Shown here in pieces: positions 10,258-20,762 of a stretch of 35,532 nt of DNA. Every line of letters begins with the position of its first letter. Within the stretch, counting starts at the first letter, position 1. The translations under genes were made by a program, and so were the position numbers. The notes under the pieces were generated by a model. That model had not been told where the DNA came from and did not search any database. It saw only the letters and a program-made list of their open reading frames with translations. Where the stretch lies: positions 920,158 to 955,689 of the forward strand of contig BFEA01000382.1 of the NCBI GenBank assembly GCA_003427395.1, given 5' to 3'. Source of the DNA: Chara braunii (taxonomy: Eukaryota > Streptophyta > Charophyceae > Charales > Characeae).

Positions 10258-10532
10258 GAATGATTGAAATCCAAATACTTCTGACTAACAGAGAGGGATG
10301 GGACATAACGGCTGAATCTGAAGGTGTTTTCATGGAGAGCTCATGGACAGCTGCAAACAAGCAGATTGATCACGGTTTTCTTCACCTCGTCACGAATACG
10401 TCCAACCAAATTCAGTCGTTAGTGTGACCTTGCCCGGGGTTCGGTGTGGTCGACATATAGCCCTTTTTTCGAGAGGAAAAGAGCAAAAAGAAAACACAAA
10501 CAAGCTGCTGTATCTTGCCAGTACATTACGTT

Positions 10533-10570
10533 CTCTCTGTTTTGTTTTTGTTTTTGTTTTTGTTTTTGTT
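10533..10570. repeat. (TTTTTG)n simple repeat
   Basis: About six hexanucleotide copies, reading Phe-Cys/Val-Phe/Leu-Phe in the three + frames; no coding meaning. Confidence 0.92.
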
Positions 10571-10624
10571 CTCGGAAACTCTCTCCGTTCCTTTGCCCGT
10601 CTGGAGAGTCGTGCTGCGGCGAGG

Positions 10625-10732
10625 CAAGTCTCATAGCTTCACTGAGCTATATGGTAGTCACAAGTCTCATAGCTTCACTGAGCTATATGGTAGTCACAAG
10701 TCTCATACCTTCACTGAGCTATATGGTAGTCA
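10625..10732. repeat. 36-bp tandem repeat, three copies
   Basis: Units at 10625-10660, 10661-10696 and 10697-10732. Copies 1 and 2 are identical and copy 3 has AGCTTC changed to ACCTTC. Each of the first two units contains ATAGCT-TCACTG-AGCTAT, a 6-bp stem. Because 36 is a multiple of 3, all frames stay open, which explains the 131- and 143-codon ORFs across the region. Confidence 0.95.
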
Positions 10733-10887
10733 CGCAGGACTGCACTGGACGCATCTGGTGCCAATTCCGGCCAGATTCCATCGAAATAGGCCGAGAATGC
10801 CGTACTCACATAAGGACGGCCTTGGGATATCATCACTGATCTTACCGCCCCCACGCAATTCACACACAATGACTTTATTCCGTTCAT

Positions 10888-10953
10888 CTGACCGGATCGG
10901 GGTTCGAAGTTGGATCTACATTTCATGGGTGTACCAGCTTAGCTAAGCCCCTT
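10888..10953 (-). repeat. Second tRNA-like sequence, opposite strand
   Basis: On the - strand, TTAGCTAAGCTGGT (10933-10946) resembles an A box and ACTTCGAACCCC (about 10898-10909) a B box with correct spacing. Shares GGTAC(G/A)CCCATGAA with the + strand copy at 10185-10257. Both look tRNA-derived. The downstream - strand sequence is unique, so the full length of a SINE cannot be set. Confidence 0.4.
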
Positions 10954-11112
10954 GAAACTCTCCAATAAGGACTTATGTTAGCCTGTTTTGCGGACCCTGA
11001 ATTTCACTGCGCACCGAGAGCCTGGGTCCCATTGTATTTTCTTTCTGATACTCACCGGAAATGAAAAAAAAAAAAAAAAAATGAAAGAAAAGGAGAAAAG
11101 CAACCACGTTAG

Positions 11113-11160
11113 GGACGTGAAAGCAGCTGTATGCAGAACATTGGGTACATGTGAGAGTAT
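11113..11160. repeat. Dispersed A-tract-linked repeat, copy 1
   Basis: GGACGTGAAAGCAGC(T)G-AT-CAGAACATTG followed by TACATGTGAGAGTA, preceded by an A-rich run at 11063-11098. Two related copies lie at 22016-22057 and 22140-22187, also behind long A runs. Confidence 0.8.
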
Positions 11161-11179
11161 GCTGAAGCACGTTTGATCT

Positions 11180-12540
11180 TAGGTATGAAGACTTTGGTTG
11201 TGAAGCTGTTGAAGATGCCGTTTTAGGCGCTGACTCGTGGGGATGTCATTCTAGGCGCTGATTTGTCGTGGGAGTTGGAGGAGCATGAAGAGGATTGCGC
11301 TAGCGAAGTTCTGTTGAAGGTCTTCTGGTTGGAGATGTTTTCGTCTAGAGTTTGAAGATAGAAGATCTTCTTGAGAGGAACGCAGTGTGTTTGGCATGCA
11401 TCGTTTGAGGGCTAGGTGTAGTATTATTGTCTCTTTTGTAGACAAGTTTTAGGGATATCTCCTAAATTGCCTGTTTCGTTGACTTGGTGTTTTTGAGTTG
11501 GAGTTCTTGGTTTCTTTTACGTTTTGATTGTTCCCTATTTTAGGTTATGTGTTTTGTAGGATTTTTCCTTTTGTGTTTTGGTCTAGACATTTTGTAGGAA
11601 TTGGTGTTTTGTAGGATTCCTTATTTTAGTCTACGTGGTTTGCAGGCTTTTGTTTTTTCGTGTTTTGTCCTATGTAGGATTTTTTTCCCCTTTTGCTATT
11701 CCCTGTTTTAGCTTATGTGCTTCGTAAGTTCGTAGGATTTCCTTTTTCGTATTTTAGTCTAGTATGTAGGATTTTCCCTTTCGATGTGTGCCGCTGTGTG
11801 TCCTTTCCATGGCTCCTGGGTACTCGGGGCATTGACATGCCTGCTCCCCGGTCGATGTTGGTGGTTGGTTACATAGACCTTTTTTGAACAAAATAGCTTC
11901 TGATTTCATAGGTGGGTGACCCTATTTCATTTTGTTGCTGCTGCTTAGTTCTATGCTTGGTGGGATGGTATTGCGGGTGGTGTTTTCTACGATGTCGGGC
12001 TTGAACTACGAACGCATTGAAATTAAGATTGGTGGGTGGCCCTAATTTGTTCTGTTGTTGGCGTTTAGTTCGTGGTGGGGTAATGACGTGGAAATACTGG
12101 GATACCCGTGTTTGGAGATGTGTGGGGGAGTCTTCGATTCAGAATCTCTGGACAGGTTGTGTTTGGTGCTACGAATTGATGTGTTGTGTATTTTGGTTAG
12201 TGTTCATTGGAAATTCCCGTCATCTGGAATTGGTACTATGTACTTCGTGTATGTAAGGTGTTGTACGTGGGCTGGTGGTTGGTGGGAATAGAGATTGTCT
12301 TCGTGGTAGGGTTGGTGCTGTGCTAGGGTAAGGAGTGTGGGGTGGGAATAGGGACTGCTTTTGTAGTGGGAATAGAGATGGGACTTCTTTCGTAGTGGGA
12401 TAGATACTGCTTTAGTAGCAGGGCTGGTGTAACGTTAGGGTAAAGAGTGTGGGAATAGAGATGGGACTGCTTTCTTAGTGGGATAAATACTGCTTTCGTA
12501 GCTGAGCTGGTGTCGCGTTAGGGTAAAGAGTGCGGAGACC
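11180..12540. repeat. GT-rich minisatellite-like region
   Basis: The + strand is strongly T- and G-rich. From about 11545 to 11790 words like TTTTGTAGGATTTTCC recur many times in degenerate form. GGTGGGTGACCCTATTTC... (11911-11951) recurs imperfectly at 12031-12071. From 12283 to 12535 an imperfect tandem unit with GGGAATAGAGATGGGACTGC and GTTAGGGTAAAGAGTGTGG occurs about three times. The ORFs of 60-80 codons are frame accidents. From 12541 to 12929 no gene is seen. Confidence 0.7.
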
Positions 12541-12669
12541 GTGTGTGCTCCGCGCTCCTGGTGGGGCAGGACAACCTGTCGTCCCTGTTTTTGACTATCT
12601 TGACCATGTAATTGCCTTGGGCACTTGGCTGCTATGCAGCGACAATATTGGCCATTAGACACCGCCATG

Positions 12670-12670
12670 N
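12670..12670. other. Single ambiguous base (N) beside a G run
   Basis: The only N in the window. It is followed by GGGGTTGGGGGGGGGGGGA, so the local length is uncertain. Confidence 0.98.
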
Positions 12671-12929
12671 GGGGTTGGGGGGGGGGGGGAGGTGCAGTGA
12701 TTGGCCATTGCCCGGCGCTAGCACCGCCGATTTCCCCCATCGGCAATGCCTGCCCACCCGTTGTCACCGTGATGAGGGACTGGTACAGCCTTGCTCTCGC
12801 ACCACAGCAATGGTGCAAACCTACCCCGTGGGCTGGGGAGAGATCCGGTTTACTATAAATAGACTAGTGAGAGGATGAGATAGATGCGCCAAGAAAGATG
12901 AAATAGATTGAGAGAAGAATATAGATTAT

Positions 12930-14079
12930 GAACCCGACTGTTCACAGCTTGCTTGAGAGCATCATTCCGCATGCATACATGTCAACACACGTACAAAATG
13001 GCTTCACACAAAACCAGATTGAGATAAGATAAGAACCAAGTAGCGCAGCTTATATTATCAATGTCACTTAATACAAAGAGTATCACGAGTTCCAGAGATC
13101 AGCGCCAACAAGAGATAGTCCCCCTCGTCATACAACAACATGGGATCTGGCTCAGCCAGCATCCTCCTTCATATTACAGATGTGGCGCCAACAGGTAAGT
13201 ATCCCCCATATCCAAACTCACTTCCTGTCTTCTCTCTCTCTTGATCTCTTCTCTCTCTCTCTAGAACTATATCTTGGTTCTCTCACCTCACTCTACATGC
13301 ACACTCTCACCTACAAAGATCTACTTTGAATGTCACTCACTGATATCCTACTTACTAACTCTCTACTACTAACATAAGTTGGCGCAGCTATGGCTCCTTT
13401 GCAGCCAGCGCCCAACCTCCCTTCTTCCTGGCACAACTCTCCTTCAGCCAGCGCCTCTCCCAGCACTATAGCGCACAAGTGCCTCAGCACTTCCACGCCT
13501 CAATGCCTATGGGAATTTGTCTTGTGGGGAGGCAGTCTCGTTTCTTATAGTGCTGGCCTCCCCAAACGAGGTCTGAATTCTGTCTGTCTTGGGTCTTTCC
13601 CAGTCCCAACCTCTATGGAATGTGTCCCAGACTCTTTTCCTTCAAGGGTTGCTGCTGCTGCGGCCTGTAAGCCTCAATTTCGGACTGCCTATCTGTATCT
13701 AGACTTTCCCTTTGACTCGAATCTGGACTGAGACTTAACTCTTTGACTTATTTTTAGACGGACACATCTTTTGCACGAACAGATACTTTTACTGCATGAA
13801 CAGACACATTGACTGCACGTACAGACACATCCCTGCATGAATAGACATGACTTGCGCACCCCCTGGATGAACAGATGTGACCCAAACATTTAGATATTGC
13901 AACTATTCGTCCAGGGGCACAACTGTGTCCTTTGCTAATGTCTTTTGCTTTAGTTAGGATGTGACCTTTGACTTAGAGAACATGTCTTTTGACTTGCTTT
14001 CAGGAATTGGGCTCTGGGCGAGAGACCCCAATATGCTGCTTTCGTCAATCAGGGGTTGCATCGGGTAAATACCCTTTTA
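12930..14079 (-). repeat. 3' LTR of element 2
   Basis: Direct repeat of 20768-21897, from GAACCCGACTGTTCAC to GGGTAAATACCCTTTTA. The outermost bases of this copy (ATTATGAACCC) differ from the other (TTGCAAGGAACCC), so the exact end is uncertain. It contains short CT runs and a set of imperfect 20-bp repeats around TGCATGAACAGACACAT (13755-13850). Confidence 0.9.
13390..13731 (+). other. Antisense ORF inside element 2 LTR (113 codons)
   Basis: On the strand opposite to gag-pol, an ATG at 13390 opens 113 codons, beginning MAPLQPAP and ending DFPFDSNLD. The other LTR holds the same frame at 21230-21547 with 8 fewer codons (a 24-bp in-frame difference) and the same stop. No domain is recognised. 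The sequence is rich in Pro, Ser and Ala. Since the two LTRs come from one recent template, shared openness is weak evidence of coding. Confidence 0.25.
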
Positions 14080-14162
14080 CTCTCGCCGGCCTAGATTCGA
14101 AGTCCTCTGAGAAAATCTTCATCTATCAATAATACTTATTCCTCTTTTAGCTCTTTCATACG

Positions 14163-17100
14163 CTATACAATATGAGGTGCAGACTCAAGTAAATTTTCTT
14201 TTGTAAACCAACGATTTTCACTTGGATCTTGATAGGCGAATCTTACTTTATATTGTCGTTGGGGTCTGCCTCTTCGTCCGGTTTGGAAAGTACTTTCGGC
14301 AACAATCTTATCTACATCGTATTGTCCATCCATACTAGGAGGTATCGCCGATCTGCGACTGGGAAGCAACTCGTTTGTCACGCAAGGTAGAAGCTTTGAG
14401 GCGTGAAATACCGGATACGTATGTAAATGTAGAGGAATTTCAACTACATAAGAAGGTCCATCTACTTCTCCAATTACATCAAGAATTTGCCAAGGTCCTC
14501 TGTAGGCGGGAAGTAACTTCAGAGAAATGTTCTCCTTAAGAGCAAATTCTTTGGACTTAACCCATACCAAATCACCTACAACGAATTGAGATGGTCTTCT
14601 ATGCTTATTTGCCTGTTCCACCATTTGGTGTTGTGCCTTGACTATATTTTCTTTTACCTTTTCAATATCTCGCTGATACTGTATTGCAAATTCACTTGTT
14701 CCTAGAGGAAGCTTATATACTTGATCCGGATTTAAGCGATCAATGAGTCTACGAGGTCGCCATCCCAAATGCAGTTCCATTGGAGTCCTGCATGTAGACA
14801 GGTGAGCAAAGTTGTTATAGGCACTAGGAACTTTGGGCAAATGTTCATCCCAGTCAATCTGGTCGGAACGGATGTACATGCGCAATGTCTGCTGCAAAAT
14901 CTTATTCATTTGCTCAGTCTGGTCGTTTGTCTCATGGTGTCTATCTGAGGACATAGTTAATTTAGAGCCATCGACATTCATGAGTTATTGCCATTGTTCA
15001 CTGGTGAAACGTGAATCTCTGTCACTCACAATCGTTAAGGGATGTCCATAATCCTTTACCCAATGGTTAAAAAATTCTCGGATTACTAATTCAGTCTTAG
15101 CTTCCGCTGGTAATGCTACGAATATAGCATACTTACTAAATCTGTCAACAATAACCATAACTTGCGTTTTTCCATTCCTGCTTTTCACCTTGGTATCCAT
15201 AAAGTCAATCGATACAGAGTCTCCTAGACCTGTTGGAATTGGCAAAGGCTTAAGTAGTCCAAGGGGAGGTTGCGTTGTGCTCTTGTTTCTTTGGCACACT
15301 TGGCAACCTTGCACATAGGCAATGCAATATGCTTTCATGCGAGACCATGTGTAGGAACGCAACAGACCTGCATAAGTCTTCTTTCAGCCGAAATGACCTT
15401 TAGTATCATGACATTCCTCCAAGATCAAGCTTTTGATCTCTTCCACCTTTGGAATGCAAAGCCTGTCATGCACGTCTGTTTGTTCAAACAACAGTCCCTG
15501 TGTAACTCGGTAGTTAGGAAACTCCTGTGACACTTCTTGCACACGTTTAATCATAGCGCCATAGACAGGATTTGTGGAATACGCATGTCTAATTTTATCT
15601 TGTAAGTCGGTGCTCATATATAAATATGTCACGACGGCACCGAAAAAGTCAGATCTTCGACTTAGCGCGTCAGCTACAACGTTGTACTTACCCTTGACTG
15701 GCTTTAACTCAAAGTCATATTAATCGATTTCGGCGGCCCACCTAGTCAACTTAGGTGTCATCTGCACCTGCGTTTTGAGCCAGCGAAGCGTCTCATGATC
15801 TGAGTACACTTTAAAGTGTCTTCCTAGGAGATAGTGTCGCCAATGATCGAGAGTCTCATGAAGAGTATAAAACTCTCTCTCATACGTGGAAACGGCGACC
15901 TTCTCATTAGGCAGTCGTCGGGACATAAATTCTACAGGTCTGTATCCATTCCCATCATCTTGCTGAAGTACAACACCTATCCCGTAATGACTGGCATCGG
16001 TTGTGACGACAACGGGCGAAGAAGGATCAGCAACTTTCAAAACCAGGTAGTTGATTAGACATTTCTTCAGACGTTTGAATGAAGCCGTACAATCTGAATC
16101 CCACTTCCAGATGGTTTCTTTCTTAAGCAATCTTCGAAGGGGCGCAACAATTATCGTGAAGTGTTTAATGAGCTTTCGATAATAATTGGCTAGCTCAAGA
16201 AACGACCGCAACTCAGTCAAAGTGCGGGGGTTTGGCAAATCTCTAATGGCTGCAATTTTTGAATCTTCCGGTTTGATACCATCACCATCAAGCACATGCC
16301 CTAAATACAAAACCTGACGCTTAGCCCAATCACACTTCTTCGGGTTTAACTTCAAATTTGCTTCACGCAACTTATTTAGCACAAGTCGAAGGTGCTCGCA
16401 ATGTTCTTTTAAATCCTTACTAAAAATCAGAATATCATCGAGATATATAACCATAAATTTATCAAGCTATTCGTGAAAAAGCTCATGCATTGTTCTTTGG
16501 AACGTTAAAGGTGCATTCGTAAGATCAAAGGGCAACACCACGAACTCATAATGCCCGTACCTTGTTCGAAAAGCAGTCTTGTATTGGTCTTCTGGCTCTA
16601 GCTCAATCTGATGATAGTCAGACTTCATATCAATCTTAGTGAAGTACTTGCTACCCTGCACTCGATCCAACAAATCATCTATCCTTGGTAATGGCTCGAC
16701 ATTTTTTACTGTTATATCGTTCAGTCTTCTATAATCTACACACATGCGTACCCCGCCATCTTGCTTTGGTACGAATAACACAGGCGCACCATAGGGAGAA
16801 GAGCTAGGTCTGATCCACCCCTTTTCCAACAACTCGTCAAGCTGGGTTCGCAGTTCATCCAACTCTTTGTGTGACATCCTATAGATAGGTCCCTTAGGAA
16901 TCGAACTTCCTGATATAATTTCAATGCAATGTTTGATTGGTTGTTCTACCACATCGCTTGGGGCCTCTACCACGTCTGCGAACTCTTTCAAAATCTTTTC
17001 AATTTCAGGGGATTTTGCTTCTTCTTTAGCTTCACCCTTTCTAGTTGGGCGCACATATGCAACGGAAACTTGATCATACAAGTTATACTTTTTCACATGG

Positions 17101-17666
17101 CGAGCGAACGCGGGGGCACTCATACAACAATGAGCTAAGTTGCTTTCTTTACATGATTCATGAAAAAGGCGGATTCTCTTCTTTCCACCTTGCGGACTAA
17201 GGAGCCAATACTCATGGTCCCGCATCTTTATGTCCGCATTTGCAGCTTCACCCCAATCCATACCTAAGAGAATGTCAAAGGGAAAATTATCTTTCACCAA
17301 GAGAGTCAGAGAGTGGAAAACGCGTTCCACCTTCCCCTCTGCTTCGAGTTGGAAGTATACCTTAACCCCTTCAACATATTTGTCCATCATAGTTACTGTA
17401 CTATTAGCTAACTTACTTACCACGGGCTCATCTAATTGCTTAACCTTTAGCCCGAGTCGCAACTTTTGCAAACCTTCCTTACTTATATAACTGCATGTAG
17501 AACCACTATCTATCATTCCTCCAGCTCTTATTTTATTAACTTCAAGATCTGCAATTATTAGCTGTCTTTTTTGTCTTTTCATTTCAGTCCAGGCTTGGCG
17601 ACGAGCGGCCAACTCATCACCCACGCCAGCGAGGGATCCATCTAGAGAGATGCATACACTTGCCAC
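14163..17666 (-). pseudogene. pol: Gypsy element 2 pol (PR, RT, RNase H, integrase, chromo-like)
   Basis: One reading frame on the - strand throughout, and open further upstream to about 17800. Protease has the DSG active site ([13 protein letters not shown]) and [11 protein letters not shown] has [28 protein letters not shown], the motif A aspartate ([13 protein letters not shown]), LPFDLTNAP where Gly is usual, and YLDD at 16434-16445. RNase H shows TTDASHYGIGVVLQQ and YSDHETLRW. Integrase has the HDTKGHFG and CQVCQ zinc ligands, SIDFMDTK, VSDRDSRFTS and the Glu in NDQTEQMNK. The C-terminal part (LLPAYRGPWQI to NRWFTKENL) carries a GPY/F-like segment and a chromodomain-like end. Four in-frame stops interrupt it: TAG at 16467-16469, TAA at 15720-15722, TGA at 15384-15386 and TAA at 14985-14987. 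No frameshift is needed. Confidence 0.93.
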
Positions 17667-17785
17667 CTCTGGACAGGGTACTAGATGGGGACTGTCTACC
17701 TCTTCAGTTTCTGCCAGTGGGACCTTCGAATGGGAGGATTTTTTTTTTCCAACACCCGAAGTCCTGGTAGAGGCAATTGAGACCT

Positions 17786-19985
17786 CTACTGGTTGTTCCC
17801 TTTTGCCATCCTATAGTCAGGACAATAAGGAACAATGTGGTCGGGGTCCCCACATTTAAGACACTGGTCTGCAACTTTCCTTTCCTGCCAAACCTTTTCT
17901 ATAATTCCCAGTTTCTTCCAAGGTTTCCCTTCGGGTAGACCTGGATGAGGTGGGTATGGCGTATCCCACTTATTGTACCAAGTACCTCTTCCTCTTCCCG
18001 AGGCAAAATTGTAACCACGGCCACCTTGCGAGGGACCACTGCCCCTTCCACCCACGTAGTAGCTACCTTCGCCACCACCTCTCTGGGTACCGGGTCCTCT
18101 TCCACCCGTCTGCGGCCTCCTCTTCCTCGACCACGTCCTCTTCCTTGTCGTCCTCCCCGCGGGCTGCAACGGCTGCGGAACTCCCCTCCTGAGCTACCAA
18201 CCCGTTGGGTCCTTCCTCAAGACCATAGTCTATTTGGTCCCAAGAAAATGATTCGACACCTCCTTCTTCAAAGGTCAGAAGGAGGTTGTCCTTCCCAGGT
18301 ATTGACCTTGAGATAGTGCGGTTTTGCCATTTCTTTCCCGCCTGCAGATTTTTCTAATAATGACAATAATTGGCCTCAGCAAAGAAGCCATCATGATCTA
18401 ATCCAATCTCGCTGAACTTTTCATATGTCATCCCCTCCTCTTTGGTACGGGGATACAACTGAGTTCGGACGGGGTCGGGTAGTGCGCGTGCAAAGCTGTT
18501 CAAAATTTGAGTCGGGGTCAGTCCATGTTCACTGCATTGTAGTAGTTCATCCATGGTCGCTTTAAGCGCTGAAGTATTTTTTCACTTCCTATCGGGAAGG
18601 TTCAATATTAGTATTTATGTCCTTCGTGCTAAGTTCTTATCTTCAAACCTTTCCCTGACATCTTTGAGAAAGTCCTCGATGCGAGTTTGTTGAGAGTATT
18701 CTACCATTGAACTGCAACCTACTTCTTTTTGTAACGAAATGGCGAAGTTCATCGCATCGCTGGCCATGCACGAAGTGGCCATCAGAACTCTATCCCAATA
18801 TAAAATTCGTTGTCCATAGACATAGGACTCGACTGCCGCCATCCAATGTAACACACTTCCCTCCTTCTTACCCGTGTAAGTCCATGAAATTTTGACTTTA
18901 ATCTTATTACTTGGTCCTGCTCCTTCTTCTCGCAGCACCCCCTTTCCTTTTCTGTCTCCATCACCTCCATCCCCGTCTCCATCATCGCCTCCTCCTCCAC
19001 CGCTGCCTTGAACTATCCTTTCAATTACGGCCGAAGTAAAGTTCTGGGTCATGTGGTCCTCCAATTTTTTAATGTAAGATTGAATGTGTAAATCTACGTC
19101 TTGGGCGGACTTTTGCAGAAAAGTATTCCAGGCACCGTTTAATTCGTATTGATGGCTTTCAACCTTTCGCAGGGTCCGGTTCATTGCGGCTACTTCTTGC
19201 TTGGTATGAAGGACGGTTTCCGTCAGGAGAGCAAGTTTTTCTTCGGTTGCTTCCTGTTTGTCTTTTTGTGCTTGCATTTCACTTTGCAGCCTTGCCCCCT
19301 CTGCTTGTAATGTTTTTCTTTCGTCAAGTTTTTACCGCTTTGCTGCTAACATTTTACTATGCAGCTCGATGCGTTTTTCTTCAAGCATGAGATCCTTTTC
19401 TTTTTTGTCTGTAACGGTAGCTCGTCTTGCAACGAACGCGTCCCTCTCTTCCTCTGTTTCCACAAGCCTGTCGCCGGAATATGCATACTGGTCGTACCAG
19501 TCCAGCGGTTTAACAAACACTTCGCCACCTGTCTGACTACTCGCTGGCCTATCAGTCCACCTTCTGAGCAGTCTGTCACCACCTTCCTCAACCTCTTCTT
19601 CTTCTTCAATAGTCTGTAACTCTTCTTTCAATTCTTGCCTTGACTTTTCTTTTAACTTATTCTTCAAATCTTCTTCTTCTATCTCGGCCTTCTTCTTCAT
19701 TTTTTCTTCTTTCTTTATCTTTCTTTCTTCTTTCTTCTTTTTCTTTTCTGCCTGCCGATGATCAATTTCAGCCTGCTCAGCAGGTGTGGGCCCTAACTTA
19801 ACTACTCCTGAGCGCATCATTATTCTGGATGCGCATACTCTTTCAAGGCCCAGTGGAAAAAAGATGTGGAACAGCGGGCCCAACAACACAGAAAGGGCAA
19901 TCAAGCCCTGCATCGGAAAGTCGTCCACCATGATGAGACTTAACACAGGGAACCCTCCACAGGTCCCACAAGGGAGGCCTCCCAA
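17786..19985 (-). pseudogene. gag: Gypsy element 2 gag (capsid and zinc-knuckle nucleocapsid)
   Basis: Structural protein that packages the element RNA. The N-terminal third is highly charged, Lys- and Glu-rich, and likely coiled coil (HRQAEKKKKKEERKIKKEE). The middle, ending near RIEDFLKDVRERFEDKNLARR, looks like a retrotransposon Gag core. A Gly/Arg-rich stretch (GGRGPGTQRGGGEG) leads to the zinc knuckle CLKCGDPDHIVPYC, the CX2CX4HX4C type, near 17850. In-frame stops occur at 19332-19334, 18615-18617 with a TGA soon after, and 18354-18356. Reading moves from frame 2 to frame 1 near 18160 in a G-rich run, and back to the pol frame just before the stop at 17786-17788, around AAAAGGGAAC. That last step is a -1 change and could be either a programmed gag-pol shift or simple decay. 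The first true ATG is uncertain. Confidence 0.85.
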
Positions 19986-20745
19986 CTAATCCTTAAACTT
20001 CTCTAAGTGGATGTGGATGGAATAAAACAACTTTGCTTTGTCTTTTTTTTCTTTTTTTCTTTTTTTGAACTCTGGGTGTTGCTGTTCCAATAATAACGAA
20101 TTTCAGAACTGGAATACACCTTCTTTTTTTTTCTTTCTTTTATCTCCCTATACTGATTCTGTCTGTCTGTCCTCTTGCGCAGGTAGGCACTGGAGTGATT
20201 ACTCGATCAGGTACCTAGGCAACACTTCAATCACACTTATCTTCTGCTCAGTTTGATTAGACCCTGTACCTTGCTTGTATTCTGACATGGCAAATTGCCA
20301 CCACCTCCCAACGTGCTCCTATCTTGACTACAATGTAGACATCAAACTAGAGGGTAGGAGACAGAAGGACTCTGATCACTCTGGACCCTAACGTGACAAG
20401 ATCCTTTGACCTCAACCATCCAGACTACAGACCCTGTGACCCGATTTGACAGCAGTTGCAACGACCCCAGAGAGGATAAGGAGTAGAGGTACACACACAT
20501 GCAGCCAGGGAAGGGGAAAAAGGTGCTTCTCTCTTTCACAGCGAACGTCGATGAAGACTCCTCGTCGCTCCGCACTCCATGCTCAAGGTAAGTATCACTT
20601 CTACCCCTTCCCCTTCCTCCTACTCCTCTCCCATATCCCTATCCACCACCTCTTCCACCATCGTTAGCATCATCAACAAGCCAGCGGTCTCTTCTCCTTC
20701 TCGCCGGCCTTGCTTATGCCAGCGCAGTGAGTACAACAAGTATCT
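19986..20745 (-). other. Untranslated leader of element 2
   Basis: Lies between PBS and gag. On the + strand it has T-rich runs (20041-20066, 20123-20137). No reading frame of note. An AAGGTAAGTATC donor-like word occurs on the + strand at about 20586. Confidence 0.7.
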
Positions 20746-20757
20746 GCTCTGATACCA
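20746..20757 (-). other. Primer binding site of element 2
   Basis: On the - strand reads TGGTATCAGAGC, an exact match to the plant initiator tRNA-Met PBS. It lies a few bases inside the right-hand LTR (LTR...TTGCA, ATTC, PBS), which fixes that LTR as the 5' LTR and the element as - strand. Confidence 0.95.
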
Positions 20758-20762
20758 GAATT

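Noticed and set aside
10444-10946. ORFs with a 12-residue repeated peptide
   Set aside because: Openness follows from the 36-bp tandem repeat and the TTTTTG run; upstream and downstream parts look random.
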